A stretch of 64,000 nt of DNA from Lolium rigidum (GCF_022539505.1 NC_061508.1:37132256-37196255), one strand, 5' to 3'. Counted from the first letter of the stretch, positions 23,427 to 35,549 are shown. A program made the numbers and translations. Notes: a model not told the origin generated them from the sequence alone.

Positions 23427-25134
23427 AACAACAACAACAACAACAACAACCAAGCCTTTCAGTCCCAAACAAGTTGGGGTAGGCTAGAGTTGAAACCCAT
23501 AAGATCTCGAAGCCAAGTCATGGTTCCGGAACGTGGATAGCTAACTTCCACGCACCCCTGTCCATGGCTAAATCTTTGTCGATATTCCAAACCTTCAGGT
23601 CTCTCTTAACGGATTCCTCCCATGTCAAGTTTGGTCTACCACGACCCCTCTTAACATTCTCAGCACGCTTTATCCGTCCGCTATGCACTGGCGCTTCCGG
23701 AGGCCTCCGTTGGATATGTCCAAACCATCTGAGACAATGTTGGACCAACTTCTCTTCAATCGGTGCTACCCCAACTCTCTCCCGTATATCATCATTCCGT
23801 ACCCGATCCTTTCTTGTGTGGACACATATCCATCTCAACATGCGCATCTCTGCTACACTTAACTGTTGGATATGTTGTCTCTTCGTTGGCCAACACTCCG
23901 CGCCATACAACATCGCAGGTCGGATAACTGTCCTATAAAACCTGCTTTTTAGCTTTTGTGGCACTCTCTTGTCACAGAGTACGCCAGAAGCTTGGCGCCA
24001 CTTCATCCAACCATCCTTGATTCGGTGGCCCACATCTTCATCGATATCGCCATCCTTCTGCAACATGGACCCCAAATATCGAAAAGTGTCTCTCTCCGGT
24101 ACCACCTGCCCATCAAGGCTAACCTCTCCCTCCTCGTGCCTAGTAGAACTGAAACTGCACCTCATGTATTCAGTTTTAGTTCTACTAAGTCTAAAACCTT
24201 TCGATTCTAGAGTTCGCCTCCACAATTCTAACTTTTTATTAACCCCCGTTCGGCTATCATCGACTAGCACCACATCATCCGCAAAGAGCATACACCATGG
24301 GATATCTCCTTGTATATCCCTTGTGACCTCATCCATCACCAAATCAAAAAGATAAGGGCTCAAAGCTGACCCTTGGTGTAGCCCTATTCTAATTGGAAAG
24401 TCATCAGTGTCGCCATCACTTATTCGAACACTTGTCACAACATTATCATACATATCCTTGATGAGGGTAATGTACTTTATTGGGACTTTGTGTTTCTCCA
24501 AGGCCCACCACATGACATTCTGAGGTATCTTATCATAGGCCTTCTCCAAATCAATGAACACCATATGAAGGTCCTTCTTTTGCTCTCTATATCTCTCCAT
24601 CAGCTGTCATACCAAGAAGATGGCTTCCATGGTAGACCTCCCAGGCATGAAACCAAATTGATTTTTTGTCACGCTTGTCAACCTTCTTAAGCGGTGTTCA
24701 ATGACTCTCTCCCATAGCTTCATAGTATGGCTCATCAACTTGATTCCACGATAATTAGTACAACTTTGAACATCCCCCTTGTTCTTGAAGATTGGTACTA
24801 AAATACTCCGCCTCCATTCTTCGGGCATCTTGTTTGACCGAAAAATGAAGTTGAAAAGCTTAGTTAGCCATACTATCGCTACGTCTCCAAGGCCTCTCCA
24901 CGCCTCGATGGGGATACCATCAGGACCCATCGCCTTGTCTCCTTTCATCCTCCTTAACGCCTCCTTAACCTCAGACTCCTGGATACGTCGCACAAAGCAC
25001 ATGTTGGTATCATCAAAGGAGTCGTCTAGCTCAATGGTAGAGCTCTCAACCTCTCCATTGTAAAGGTTGTCAAAGTACTCCCGCCATCTACGCTTGATCG
25101 CCTCATCCCTCACAAGAAGCTGATCCTCTCCGTC
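23427..25134 (-). mobile_element. RTE-type LINE, 5' truncated, in LTR G
   Basis: Minus strand. The 3' end (low coordinates) is a TTG-repeat tail, seen on the plus strand as repeated AAC at 23427-23450. It is preceded by the family-typical 'CAAACAAGTTGGGGTAGGCT' on the plus strand. Near-identical 17-bp duplications CTTGGAGGTTCAACACT (23410-23426) and CTTGGAGGCTCAACACT (25135-25151) flank it with one mismatch. A microsatellite tail instead of poly(A) is the hallmark of RTE elements. Confidence 0.9.
23518..25113 (-). pseudogene. RTE reverse transcriptase ORF with one premature stop
   Basis: One continuous frame from 25113 to the stop at 23518 is interrupted by a single TGA at about 24606, a likely C-to-T change of an Arg codon. 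The upstream part has 'DKAMGPDGIPIEAWRGLG' and 'RSILVPIFKNKGD' RT boxes. Downstream are '[13 protein letters not shown]', '[13 protein letters not shown]' and the catalytic '[10 protein letters not shown]' at about 24270-24300. C-terminal 'RWFGHIQRR' and '[13 protein letters not shown]' are typical of plant RTE proteins. Endonuclease is lost by 5' truncation. Confidence 0.9.
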
Positions 25135-25290
25135 CTTGGAGGCTCAACACTGTTTACAAGAATAGAAGCATGCGTAGACATCACCTGCCGCCGATGATTA
25201 CCGGTTCCCGCGCGCGACCAACAAATTGGCCCGTTTCGGGCGCGGGGGTAACGACCTGTGCGTGAATGCCGTTTCCCGCCCCGCCGTGGC

Positions 25291-25559
25291 TATATATGGT
25301 GGATGCCGGCGGGCGAGATGGGCATACCTCAACCTAACCCTAACCTTCATCCATGGCCGAGCACTTCCGCACCTGGGCTCATCTTATTGAGATGGCCCGC
25401 CACGTCTACCTGGATGATGCGGACCTCGCCCCCCACCCCTTCCCGCGACGGAGGCGTTCGATGAGGAGCAGCTCACCCAGATGCGCTCCAATGATTTTGC
25501 CAGCGGCCTGTATTAAGCTGCGCGATTGGGTGCATACGCATTTTGACTGGCAAATTTAG
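25291..25559 (+). other. TATA-like box and 68-codon ORF in the right arm of H
   Basis: TATATAT at 25291-25297 is followed about 55 bp later by ATG in the good context CATCCATGGCC at 25353. The frame stays open for 68 codons to 25559 ('MAEHFRTWAHLIEMARHVYL', then Arg/Pro-rich). No family recognised. It may be a captured gene start or chance. Confidence 0.35.
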
Positions 25560-25688
25560 ATCGCGTTTGCGTCTCAGCGAACAACCCGGTCACTATGCGT
25601 CGGGTCTGGATGTATACGCATTTTGTAACCACGCGGTAACAAACGGTCTCTCCGTGTTCGTTTTTGTCGCCCGTTGAAGATGTCCTTA

Positions 25689-27606
25689 GAGCTTCCATCG
25701 AGCACCATCTCTGAATTCATGTCAAGCCAGCAAATCGTGAGCGCCGTTTCTCCCTACAGGCTGCATCCCGACCGCTAGCACCGACGAGCATAGTTGCTGA
25801 GCTCCCTTGCCACTATCGCGAGCTTAATCTCAAAGGTTGCTTTCGCTAGCTTGGTGAAATCTCCGAGCACAAATCATATTAGGAACGGATGGTCTCTCCT
25901 GCTAGAACACCGCCGAAGCAAGGAAAGAGGACAAGGCAAAGTAAAAAAAAAAATTGCAGGTGGGACCTACCAAAGTCTCAGCCGTGCCCAAACCCGAACC
26001 GTGTTTGGCTGTTTGCCTTTCGTTGCCTCGCGCGAGAAGATTTGCAGCCACGTAGGATCGAACCAGTATCGGATGAAATTTGTCGTGTGTATAGCATGAC
26101 TCAAGTTTATTTTGCCCAGAAATGTATAGCATGTGAATATTTCATTTACAATATTTTACCTAGAAATTTGTAGCTTCCAATTTGAATCTTTCTTTTACAG
26201 AGTACATCATTTTACCTTGGTGTAAATGTAAGTATATAGCACTTCTTAAGCAGCAAGTTTTAGCAATACAATGGATGCAATAGATTTGAACCATAAATCA
26301 ACCAAGAGAAATGTGATAACTTATAGTGAAATACAACCAAAATAATTACAGATTTTGCACTGAGTATAAAAGAGAATTATCATCCTGATGAGTGTTAATT
26401 TCGTGCCTCCTGTCAATTTCATCAAACACCTAGACCCCAACCAACAGAGCCAAAATAATTACAGATTTTCCACTGAGTATAAAAGAGAATTATCAAACTC
26501 GGGATTCCAGCAAGCTGATGAGTGTGGAACTCCTCCTTGCCTTCCTCGACAACGACGAGTGTTGGTTGCACGTCCTCCGTCTCAATGCCTCGCTGAGGGG
26601 AAGCCAGTGAAGCCGGTACTCCCTCTTTGAGTCCCCAAGCTACAGTGTACCATCGTCCACCAGTTCCCCACTTCATGTCGAGGCCAGCTTGGTGGCCTTC
26701 TGGCGCGGCTGCGAGTACCACACCGTGATGAGATCCCGGACCTGCTACCGGAATCGCGTGATGAGCTCCTCCACCTTGGCCTGCGAGGAGGGCGACGACG
26801 TGGGAATTCGGACAGGGCGAGTTGAGGGAGAGGGACTGGTGATAGTGGGGTCGAGATCTTGGCGTAGGAGCCGTCCGTGCCAGCGGGAGTGGCTCAGGCG
26901 GCGGTGGTGCCAGCAGGGCCGGCTCTGGCCCAGGACAAGAAGTGCGACGGCTCGGGGCTCAACCAAAACTGGGGCCTATTTTTTCTGGCACAGTGTATAT
27001 AAGAAAAGGTAGAAGAAAAAAATTAGGTCCATCTAGCATGCACGCAGCCTAAATTGGCATCGAGAGCTCGGCGGCGGCACCTTTTTTTTTAGCCATGGCC
27101 TCAGAAGTGAGTGTTATGAAAAACAAAAACAAGACGCGTCACACATGAATAACGAGTTGGGCTTATTGGGTCGGGTCCATCTAGGGCCTTTTTCTAGTGC
27201 GATGACAAATTTGGCACGAGTAGAAATTGTACTTATCATGTTTTTCGCGCAAGTATGAATTGTTCTTGGCTTTTAGACTGACGAAAATGAAGGGCTATCA
27301 TTCATTTGAGGGTACACAAAACCCCTTAAAAAAACACCGAGACACACTAACATTGACGACTTATGATCTGCCTGTTATCTCAGCTGGCACGGTAGAGACC
27401 AACCAACATTTTTGAGCGATCAGATCATGAATGGGCTTGGTTGTCGATGGCGAAGTGGACCCATGACTGAGAGAGTCGGAGACATTGTTAGCAAGATTTT
27501 TTCCTTGCAGCCATGTATGTACCCCTGGCGGTCGGCCGTGGCGGCAGCGCACGCTCAATAAAAAGTCAAGCCAGTCATTTCCTACTGGTGGCCGCCTGAT
27601 GACGCG
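25689..27606. other. Unassigned interval between H and F
   Basis: Mixed composition. A G/C-rich stretch at 26500-26990 could be a decayed gene on the minus strand ('KVEELITRFR' then 'VRDLITVWYSQPRQKATK' after a stop), but I recognise no family. A duplicated 44-bp segment is listed separately. ACGCG at 27602-27606 should be the left target duplication of F. Confidence 0.4.
26339..26495 (+). repeat. Direct duplication of ~44 bp, 113 bp apart
   Basis: AAAATAATTACAGATTTTGC at 26339 and AAAATAATTACAGATTTTCC at 26452 both continue into CACTGAGTATAAAAGAGAATTATCA, so 44 bases are repeated with one mismatch. 'GCTGATGAGTGT'-type words follow both. Confidence 0.8.
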
Positions 27607-28089
27607 TGATGTCTACGCACGCTTCTATTCCTGTAGACAGTGTTGGGCCTCCAAGAGCAGAGGTTTGTAGAATAACAGCATGTTTTCCCTTAAGTGAATC
27701 ACCCAAGGTTTATCGAACTCAGGGAGGAAGAGGTCAAAGATATCCCTCTCAAGCAACCCTGCAATCACGATACAAGAAGTCTCTTGTGTCCCCAACACAC
27801 CTAATACACTTGTCAGATGTATAGGTGCACTAGTTCGACGAAGAGATAGTGAAATACAAGTGGTATAGATGGTGGTAATATTGCAGGAAGTAAAGATGCA
27901 GTAAACGAACATGTAGTAGAACAGTAAATAAACGGTGCCAGAAAATAGCTTGCTGGTGTGGGAGGCAATTCTCTGTGGTGTAACTTTTCTATTCGGAAAC
28001 AAGGCCTAGGGATCATACTTTCACTAGTGAACACTCTCAACATTGATCACATAATAAAACCACTCTACACTCTCTTGTTGGATGATGAA

Positions 28090-29681
28090 TGATGCGTGTA
28101 GTTGACACGTCCGTTGGGAACCCCAAGAGGAAGGTGTGATGCGCACAGCGGCAAGTTTCCCTCAGTAAGAAACCAAGGTTTAATCGAACCAGTAGGAGTC
28201 AAGAAGCACGTTGAAGGTTGATGGCGGCGGGATGTAGTGCGGCGCAACACGAAGCCAACGTGGAACCTGCACAACACAACCAAAGTACTTTGCCCCAACG
28301 AAACGGTGAGGTTGTCAATCTCACCTGAGCTTACTGTAACAAAGGATTAACCGTATTCGTGGAAGATGATTGTTTGCGAGAAAACGATAAAACAAGTATT
28401 GCGAGTAGATTGTATGCGATGTAAAGAATAGGACCGGGGTCCACAGTTCACTAGAGGTGTCTCTCCCATAAGATAAAAGCATGTTGGGTGAACAAATTAC
28501 AGTCGGGCAATTGACAAATAGAGAGGGCATAACAATGCACATACATGACATGATAAATATAGTGAGATTTAATTGGGCATTACGACAAAGTACATAGACC
28601 GCTATCCGGCATGCATCTATGCCTAAAAAGTCCACCTTCGAGGTTATCATCCGAACCCCTTCTAGTATTATGTTGCAAAACAACGGACAATTGCATTAAG
28701 TATGGTGCGTAATGTAATCAATAACTACATCCTTAGACATAGCATCAATGTTTTATCCCTAGTGGCAACGAGCACATCCACAACCTTAGAACTTTACGTC
28801 ACTCGTCCCGCATTTAATGGAGGCATGAACCCACTATCGAGCATAAATACTCCCTCTTGGAGTTAAGAGCAAAAACTTGGCCGAGCCTCTACTAATAACG
28901 GAGAGCATGCAAGATCATAAACAACACATAGGTAATAACTTGATAATTAACATAACATAGTATTCTCTATCCATCGGATCCCAGACAAACACAACATATA
29001 GTATTACGAGATAGATGATCTTGATCATGTTAGGCAGCTCACAAGATCCAACAATGAAGCACAATGAGGAGAAGACAACCATCTAGCTACTGCTATGGAC
29101 CCATAGTCTAGGGGTGAACTACTCACTCATCACTCCGGAGGCGACCATGGCGGTGAAGAGTCCTCCGGGAGATGAATCCCCTCTCCGGCAAGGTGCCGGA
29201 GGAGATCTCCAGAATCCCCCGAGTTGGGATTGGCGGCGGCGGCGTCTCAGTAAGGTTTTCCGTATCGTGGCTCTCGGTACTGGGGGTTTCGCGACGGAGG
29301 CTATTTGTAGGCGGAAGGGCGAGGTAAAGAGGCGGCACGAGGGGCCCACACCATAGGTCGGCGCGGCCAAGGCTCGGGCCGCGCCGCCCGCAGTGTCCGG
29401 CCACCTCGTGGCCCCACTTCGACTCTCCTTCGGTCTTCCGGAAGCTTCGTGGCAAAATAGGACCACGGGCGTTGATTTCGTCCAATTCCGAGAATATTTC
29501 GTTACTAGGATTTACGAAACCAAAAACAGCAGAAAACGAGCAAGCGGCTCTTCGGCATCTCGTTAATAGGTTAGTTTCGGAAAATGCACGAATATGACAT
29601 AAAGTGTGCATAAAACATGTAGATATCATCAATAATGTGGCATGGAACATAAGAAATTATCGATACGTCGGAGACGTATCA
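28090..29681 (-). repeat. 3' LTR of A
   Basis: Plus-strand ends are TGATGCGTGTAG and GACGTATCA. A 13-base gap near 28250 distinguishes it from the 5' copy. Its high-coordinate end contains the palindrome GATACGTC-GGA-GACGTATC. Confidence 0.93.
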
Positions 29682-29697
29682 GCATCCCCAAGCTTAG
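29682..29697 (-). promoter_or_regulatory. Polypurine tract of A
   Basis: On the minus strand AAGCTTGGGGATGC abuts the LTR start, the site for plus-strand DNA priming. Copies of the same 16-mer recur inside A and in F and E. Confidence 0.8.
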
Positions 29698-32231
29698 TTC
29701 TGCTCATCCCGAGCAGGTAAAACGATAACAAAGATAATTTCTGAAGTGACATGCCATCATAACCTTGATCATACTATTTGTAAACATATGTAATGAATGC
29801 AGCGATCAAAATAATGGCAATGACATGAGTAAACAAATGAATCATAAAGCAAAGCCTTTTCATGAATAGTACTTCAAGACAAGCATCAATAAGTCTTGCA
29901 TAAGAGTTAACTCAGAAAGCAATAAATCAAAGTAAAGGTATTGAAGCAACACAAAGGAAGATTAAGTTTCAGCGGTTGCTTTCAACTTATAACATGTATA
30001 TCTCATGGATAATTGTCAACATAGAGTAATATAATATGTGCAATATGCAAGTATGTAGGAATCAATGCACAGTTCACACAAGTGTTTGCTTCTTGAGGTG
30101 GAGAGAAATAGGTGAACTGACTCAACATAAAAGTAAAAAGAATGGTCCTTCAAAGAGGAATGCATCGATTGCTATATTTGTGCTAGAGCTTTTATTTTGA
30201 AAACATGAAACAATTTTGTCAACGGCAGTAATAAAGCATATGAGTTATGTAAATTATATCTTACAAGTTGCAAACCTCATGCATAGTATACTAATAGTGC
30301 CCGCACCTTCTCCTAATTAGCTTGGACTACCTGATCATCGCAATACACATGTTTTAACCGTGTCACAATGGGGTACCTCCATGCCGCCTGTACAAAGGTC
30401 TAAGGAGAAAGCTCGCATTTTGGATTTCTCGCTTTTGATTATTCTCAACTTAGACATCCATACCGGGACAACATGGACAACAGATAATGGACTCCTCTTT
30501 AATGCATAAGCATGTGGCAACAATTATTATTCTCATATGAGATTGAGGATATATGTCCAAAACTGAAACTTCCACCATGAATCATGGCTTTAGTTAGCGG
30601 CCCAATGTTCTTCTCTAACAATATGTATGCTCCAACCATTAAGGTGGTAGATCTCTCTTACTTCAGACAAGACGGACATGCATAGCAACTCACATGATAT
30701 TCAACAAAAGGGTAGTTGATGGCGTCCCCAGAAACATGGTTATCGCACAACAAGCAACTTAATAAGAGATAAAGTGCATAAGTACATATTCAATACCACA
30801 ATAGTTTTTAAGCTATTTGTCCCATGAGCTATATATGGCAAAGGCGAATGATGGAATTTTAAAGGTAGCACTCAAGCAATTTACTTTGGAATGGCGGAGA
30901 AATACCATGTAGTAGGTAGGTATGGTGGACACAAATGGCATAGTGGTTGGCTCAAGGATTTTGGATGCATGAGAAGTATTCCCTCTCGATACAAGGTTTA
31001 GGCTAGCAAGGTTATTTGAAACAAACACAAGGATGAACGGTGCAGCAAAACTCACATAAAAGACATATTGTAAACATTATAAGAATCTACACCGTCTTCC
31101 TTGTTGTTCAAAACTCAATACTAGAAATTATCTAGACTTTAGAGAGACCAAATATGCAAACCAAATTTTAGCAAGCTCTATGTATTTCTTCATTAATGGG
31201 TGCAAAGTATATGATGCAAGATCTTAAACATAAGCACAACAATTGCCAAGTATCAAATTATTCAAGACATTTTAGAATTACTACATGTAGCATTTCCCGA
31301 TTCCAACCATATAACAATTTAACGAAGAAGATTCAACTTTCGCCATGAATACTATGAGTAAAGCCTAAGGACATATTTGTCCATATGCAACAGCGGAGCG
31401 TGTCTCTCTCCCATACAAAAACAAACCGACGCTCCAAGCAAAGTACATAAGATGTGACGGAATAAAAATATAGTTTCAGGGGAGGAACCTGATAATGTTG
31501 TCGATGAAGAAGGGGATGCATTGGGCATCCCCAAGCTTAGATGCTTGAGTCTTCTTAGAATATGCAGGGGTGAACCACCGGGGCATCCCCAAGCTTAGAG
31601 CTTTCACTCTCCTTGATCATATTGCATCATACTCCTCTCTTGATCCTTGAAAACTTCCTCCACACCCAACTCGAAACAACTCATTAGAGGGTTAGTGGAC
31701 AATAAAAATTAACATGTTCAGAGGTGACACAATCATTCTTAACACTTCTGGACATTTCATAAAGCTACTGGACATTAATGGATCAAAGGAATTCATCCAA
31801 CATAGCAAAAGAGGCAATGCGAAATAAAAGGCAGAATCTGTCAAAACAGAACAGTCCGTAAAGATGGATTTTATTGAGGCACCAGACTTGCTCAAATGAA
31901 AATTCCCAAATTGAATGAAAGTTGCGTACATATCTGAGGATCACGCACGTAAATTGGCTTAATTTTATGAGCTACCTACAGGGAGGCAGGTCGAAATTCG
32001 TGACAGCAAAGAAATCTGAAACTGCGCAGTAATCCAAATCTAGTATTAACTTTACTATCAAAGACTTTACTTGGCACAACAAAACACAAAACTAAGATAA
32101 GGAGAGGTTGCTACAGTAGTAAACAACTTCCAAGACTCAAATATAAAACAAAAATACTGTAGTAAAAACATGGGTTGTCTCCCATAAGCGCTTTTCTTTA
32201 ACGCATTTCAGTTAGGCGCAGAAAGTGTATA
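29698..32231 (-). other. Long non-coding 3' region of A
   Basis: AT-rich, no open frame with recognisable domains. It contains two further polypurine-tract copies (31525-31540, 31583-31598). The same region occurs in F (45017-46246) and E (47013-47684), so it is a conserved family feature. Confidence 0.75.
31525..31598 (-). repeat. Two internal polypurine-tract copies in A
   Basis: GCATCCCCAAGCTTAG occurs at 31525-31540 and 31583-31598, identical to the tract beside the LTR. The related element E has the equivalent copy at 47036-47051. Confidence 0.85.
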
Positions 32232-33014
32232 TCAAGTATTATCGAGAGACGAAGCATCAACATCATAATTTGTTCTAATAATAGAATCAAAAGGTAACTT
32301 CATTCTCTTTCTAGGGAAGTGTTCCATACCTTTCTTGAGAGGAAATTGATATTTAATATTACCTTCCTTCATATCAATAGTAGCACCAACGGTTCGAAGA
32401 AAAGGTCTTCCCAATATAATGGGGCAAGATGCATTGCATTCAATATCCAAGACAACAAAATCAACGGGGACAAGGTTATTGTTAACCATAATATGAACAT
32501 TATCAACTCTTCCCAAAGGTTTCTTTTTAGCATTATCAGCGAGATTAACATCCAAATAACTGTTTTTCAATGGTGGCAAGTCAAGCATATCATAGACTTT
32601 CTTAGGCATAACAGAAATACTTGCACCAAGATCACATAAAGCATTACAATCAAAATCATTGACCCTCATTTTAATGATGGGCTCCCAACCATCTTCTAGC
32701 TTCCTAGGAATAGAAGTTTCAAGTTTTAATTTCTCTTCTCTAGCTTTTATGAGAGCATTTGTAATATGTTTTGTGAAAGCCAAGTTTTCAGCGCTAGCAT
32801 TGGGACTCTTAGCAAGTTTTTGTAAGAACTTTATAACTTCAGAGATGTGGCAATCATCAAAATCTAAATCATTATGAGCTACAGCAATGGGATCATTGTC
32901 CCCAAGGTTGGAAAAAATTTCAGCAGTTTTATCACAGACCAGTTTCAGTAGTTTTAGCAGTTTCGAGTAATTTTGCGCGCTTTGCACTAGGAGTAGAAAC
33001 ATTGCCAACACCAA
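32232..33014 (-). CDS. A: retropepsin-like ORF
   Basis: Open for 260 codons. After a Leu/Lys-rich helical part, residues about 135-150 read 'LCDLGASISVMPKKVYDML', the D-L-G-A-S form of the aspartic protease site usual in Athila elements. 'FVVLDIECNASCPIILGRPF' is the C-terminal protease motif. It ends at 'SSLDNT' and a stop where RT would follow in autonomous relatives. In the original element it was probably continuous with gag; a frame change at about 33020-33256 separates them. Likely role: cleavage of Gag. Confidence 0.75.
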   Translation of the reverse strand: MVLAMFLLLVQSAQNYSKLLKLLKLVCDKTAEIFSNLGDNDPIAVAHNDLDFDDCHISEVIKFLQKLAKSPNASAENLAFTKHITNALIKAREEKLKLETSIPRKLEDGWEPIIKMRVNDFDCNALCDLGASISVMPKKVYDMLDLPPLKNSYLDVNLADNAKKKPLGRVDNVHIMVNNNLVPVDFVVLDIECNASCPIILGRPFLRTVGATIDMKEGNIKYQFPLKKGMEHFPRKRMKLPFDSIIRTNYDVDASSLDNT

Positions 33015-34318
33015 TTATTTTACCATTAATAGTAGGAGGTGCAGCAACATGTGAATCATTAGCATTGCTAGTGGTGGTAATAGTCCAAACTTTAGCTACA
33101 TTTTTCTCTTTAGCTAGTTTTTCATTTTCTTCTCTATCCCACCTAGCACGCGAGTTCAGCCATTAATCTTATATTCTCATTAATTCTAACTTGGATGGCA
33201 TTTGCTGTAGTAACAATTTTATTTTCAATATCCCTATTAGGCATAACTTTCGATTTCAAAGATCAACATCAGAGGCAAGACTATCAACCTTAGAAGCGAG
33301 AATATCAATTTTATTGAGCTTTTCCTCAACAGATTTATTAAAGGAAGTTTGTGTACTAATAAATTCTTTAAGCATAGCTTCAAGTCCAGGGGGTGTGTTC
33401 CTATTATTGTTGTAAGAATTCCCATAAGAATTAGCATAACCGTTACCATTATTATAAGGATATGGCCTATAGTTATTACTAGAATTGTTCCGATAAGCAT
33501 TGTTGTTGAAATTATTATTTTTAATGAAGTTTACATCAACATGTTCTTCTTGAGCAACCAATGAAGCTAACGGAACATTATTAGGATCAACATTAGTCCT
33601 ATCATTCACAAGCATAGACATAATATCATCAATCTTATCACTCAAGGAAGAGGTTTCTTCGACAAATTTACCTTCTTACCTTGTGGAGCTCTTTCCGTGT
33701 GCCATTCAGAGTAATTAATCATCATATTATCAAGGAGCTTTGTTGCTTCACCAAGAGTGATGGACATAAAGGTACCTCCAGCAGCTGAATCCAATAGGTT
33801 CCGCGAAGAAAAGTTCAGTCCTGTATAAAAGGTTTGATGATCATCCAAGTAGTCAGTCCATGGGTTGGGCAATTTTTTACCAAAGATTTCATTCTTTCCC
33901 AAGCTTGAGCAACATGTTCATTATCTAATTGTTTAAAATTCATTATGCTACTTCTCAAAGATATAATTTTAGCAGGGGATAATATCTACCAATAAAAGCA
34001 TCCTTGCATTTAGTCCATGAATCAATACTATTCTTAGGCGAGAGATAGCAACCAATCTTTAGCTCTTCCTCTTAATGAGAAAGGAAACAATTTTAATTTT
34101 ATAATGTCACCATCTACATCTTTATACTTTTGCATTTCACACAATTCAACAAAATTATTGAGATGGGCAGCGAGCATCATCGGAACTAACACCAGAAAAT
34201 TGCTCTCGCATAACAAGATTCAGTAAAGCAGGTTTAATTTCAAAGAATTCTGCTGTAGTAGCAGGTGGAGCAATAGGTGTGCATAAGAAATCATTATTAT
34301 TTGTGGTTGTGAAGTCAC

Positions 34319-35489
34319 TGTTATCACCAGAATTTGACCAAGTCAGAGGTGGGCCGTGATCAAGATGGACGTGAAGAATATATATGTAGAAGAAATACGT
34401 GAGTCGGCCTTTTATACCAAGTTGGGCTTGTTTGCCCATGTATCCGTAACATATTAGATCGCATCTTAGTTTAGAAGTTAGAATCTTACTCGTGCACGGT
34501 TTGGTGCACGCCCACGTTAGAAAGTCCGTCTGGACTATAAATATGTATCTAGGGTTTATGGAATAAACAACAACCAACGTTCAACCACAAAAAATCTCGG
34601 CGCATCGCCAACTCCTTCGTCTCGAGGGTTTCTACCGGTAAGCATCATGCTGCCTAGATCGCATCTTGCGATCTAGGCAGCCAAGCCTGCCCACGTTGTT
34701 CATGCGTTGCTCGTATCGAAGCCTTTTTGATGGCGAGCAACGTAGTTATCTTAGACATGTTAGGGTTAGCATTGTTCTTCATATTACATGCTTTCGTAGT
34801 GCAACCCTTGCATGTCTAGCCGCCCTTACACCTATCTTAGGTGTAGGGGCGGCACCCCGCTTGATCATAGTTTAGTAGATCTGATCCGTTACGGTTGCTC
34901 CTTGTTTCATCAAGGATTAGTTTAACATCCGCAATAGTTAGGCCTTACAAAGGGTTGTAGGATCCAGCGGCGTGTAGGGTGGCGTTTGCTAGCCCTAGAA
35001 AGGATGTTCCGAGGATCAACCTCGTGTTGGTTTTTAGGCCCTGTCTAGGATCGGCTTACGGTCACCGTGCGCGAGCGCGAGGCCCAATCGTGAGTAGGAT
35101 GATCCGATTATGCGGTGAAAACCCTAAATCGTCGTGGATCTCATTACCTTTACCTTGATCAAGCAGGACCACCATATATTCGGACACCCCGTCCGGATCA
35201 TGGGTGGATCGGCTCTTCGAGCCGATTCACAGGATAACCTGAGAGCCGATCGAGGCTCGTATTTAACGTTTACGTGTGTGCCCTGCAGGAAACTAAGCGA
35301 GGCATCATCCACACCTTCCTGACCAGGTATAGGTCGGGTGGCACGCCCTTGTGATAAACATCGGACGTGCGACCGGGGAGGCTTTGCGGGCCGTCGCTCC
35401 GAGGGACTCGGGGCCAGCCGCAGCCCTAGTTGTTCCCGGCTCTACCGTGTTGCCCGTCTCTCGCCCGCCGGGGGGTTTCGACGTCAACA
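34319..35489 (+). repeat. 5' LTR of B
   Basis: 1171 bp. A TATA box CTATAAATATG at about 34535 places transcription start near 34565. Contains the inverted repeat ATCGGCTC-TTC-GAGCCGAT at about 35208-35226. Confidence 0.92.
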
Positions 35490-35549
35490 CATTCTCGCAC
35501 GCCGGTGGGACAGCCTTCGACATCCACAACATCGCCATCTACATCCGAG

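Larger units (their letters stand above)
22046..25183 (+). repeat. Solo LTR G (Athila-type gypsy), itself split by an RTE LINE
   Basis: Five-base duplication CCTGC flanks it (22041-22045 and 25184-25188). It ends in CGTAGACATCA. The start reads AGATACGTC where relatives have TGATACGTC, so the first base has mutated from T to A. Without the LINE and its extra 17-bp duplication the LTR is 1413 bp. It is homologous over its length to the reverse complement of the LTR of F, for example around 23230-23420 against 27640-27840. No internal region follows, so it is a recombination product. Confidence 0.85.
21857..25685. mobile_element. Element H: TIR element (PIF/Harbinger-like) split by G
   Basis: The left terminus GGGCATCTTCAGTGG and the right terminus read inward, GGACATCTTCAACGG, are imperfect inverted repeats flanked by TTA on both sides (21854-21856, 25686-25688), the Harbinger/Tourist duplication. 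Once G and one CCTGC copy are excluded, H is 686 bp. The right arm (25189-25685) carries a TATA-like box and a short ORF, listed separately. No transposase is present. Confidence 0.68.

Noticed and set aside
23427..23450. AAC microsatellite as an independent repeat
   Set aside because: It is the 3' tail of the RTE LINE, directly beside the target duplication.
27607..29681. 27607-29681 as one LTR
   Set aside because: The text changes family at 28090 where TGATGCG follows ATGAA; the remainder of the F LTR resumes after 43615.
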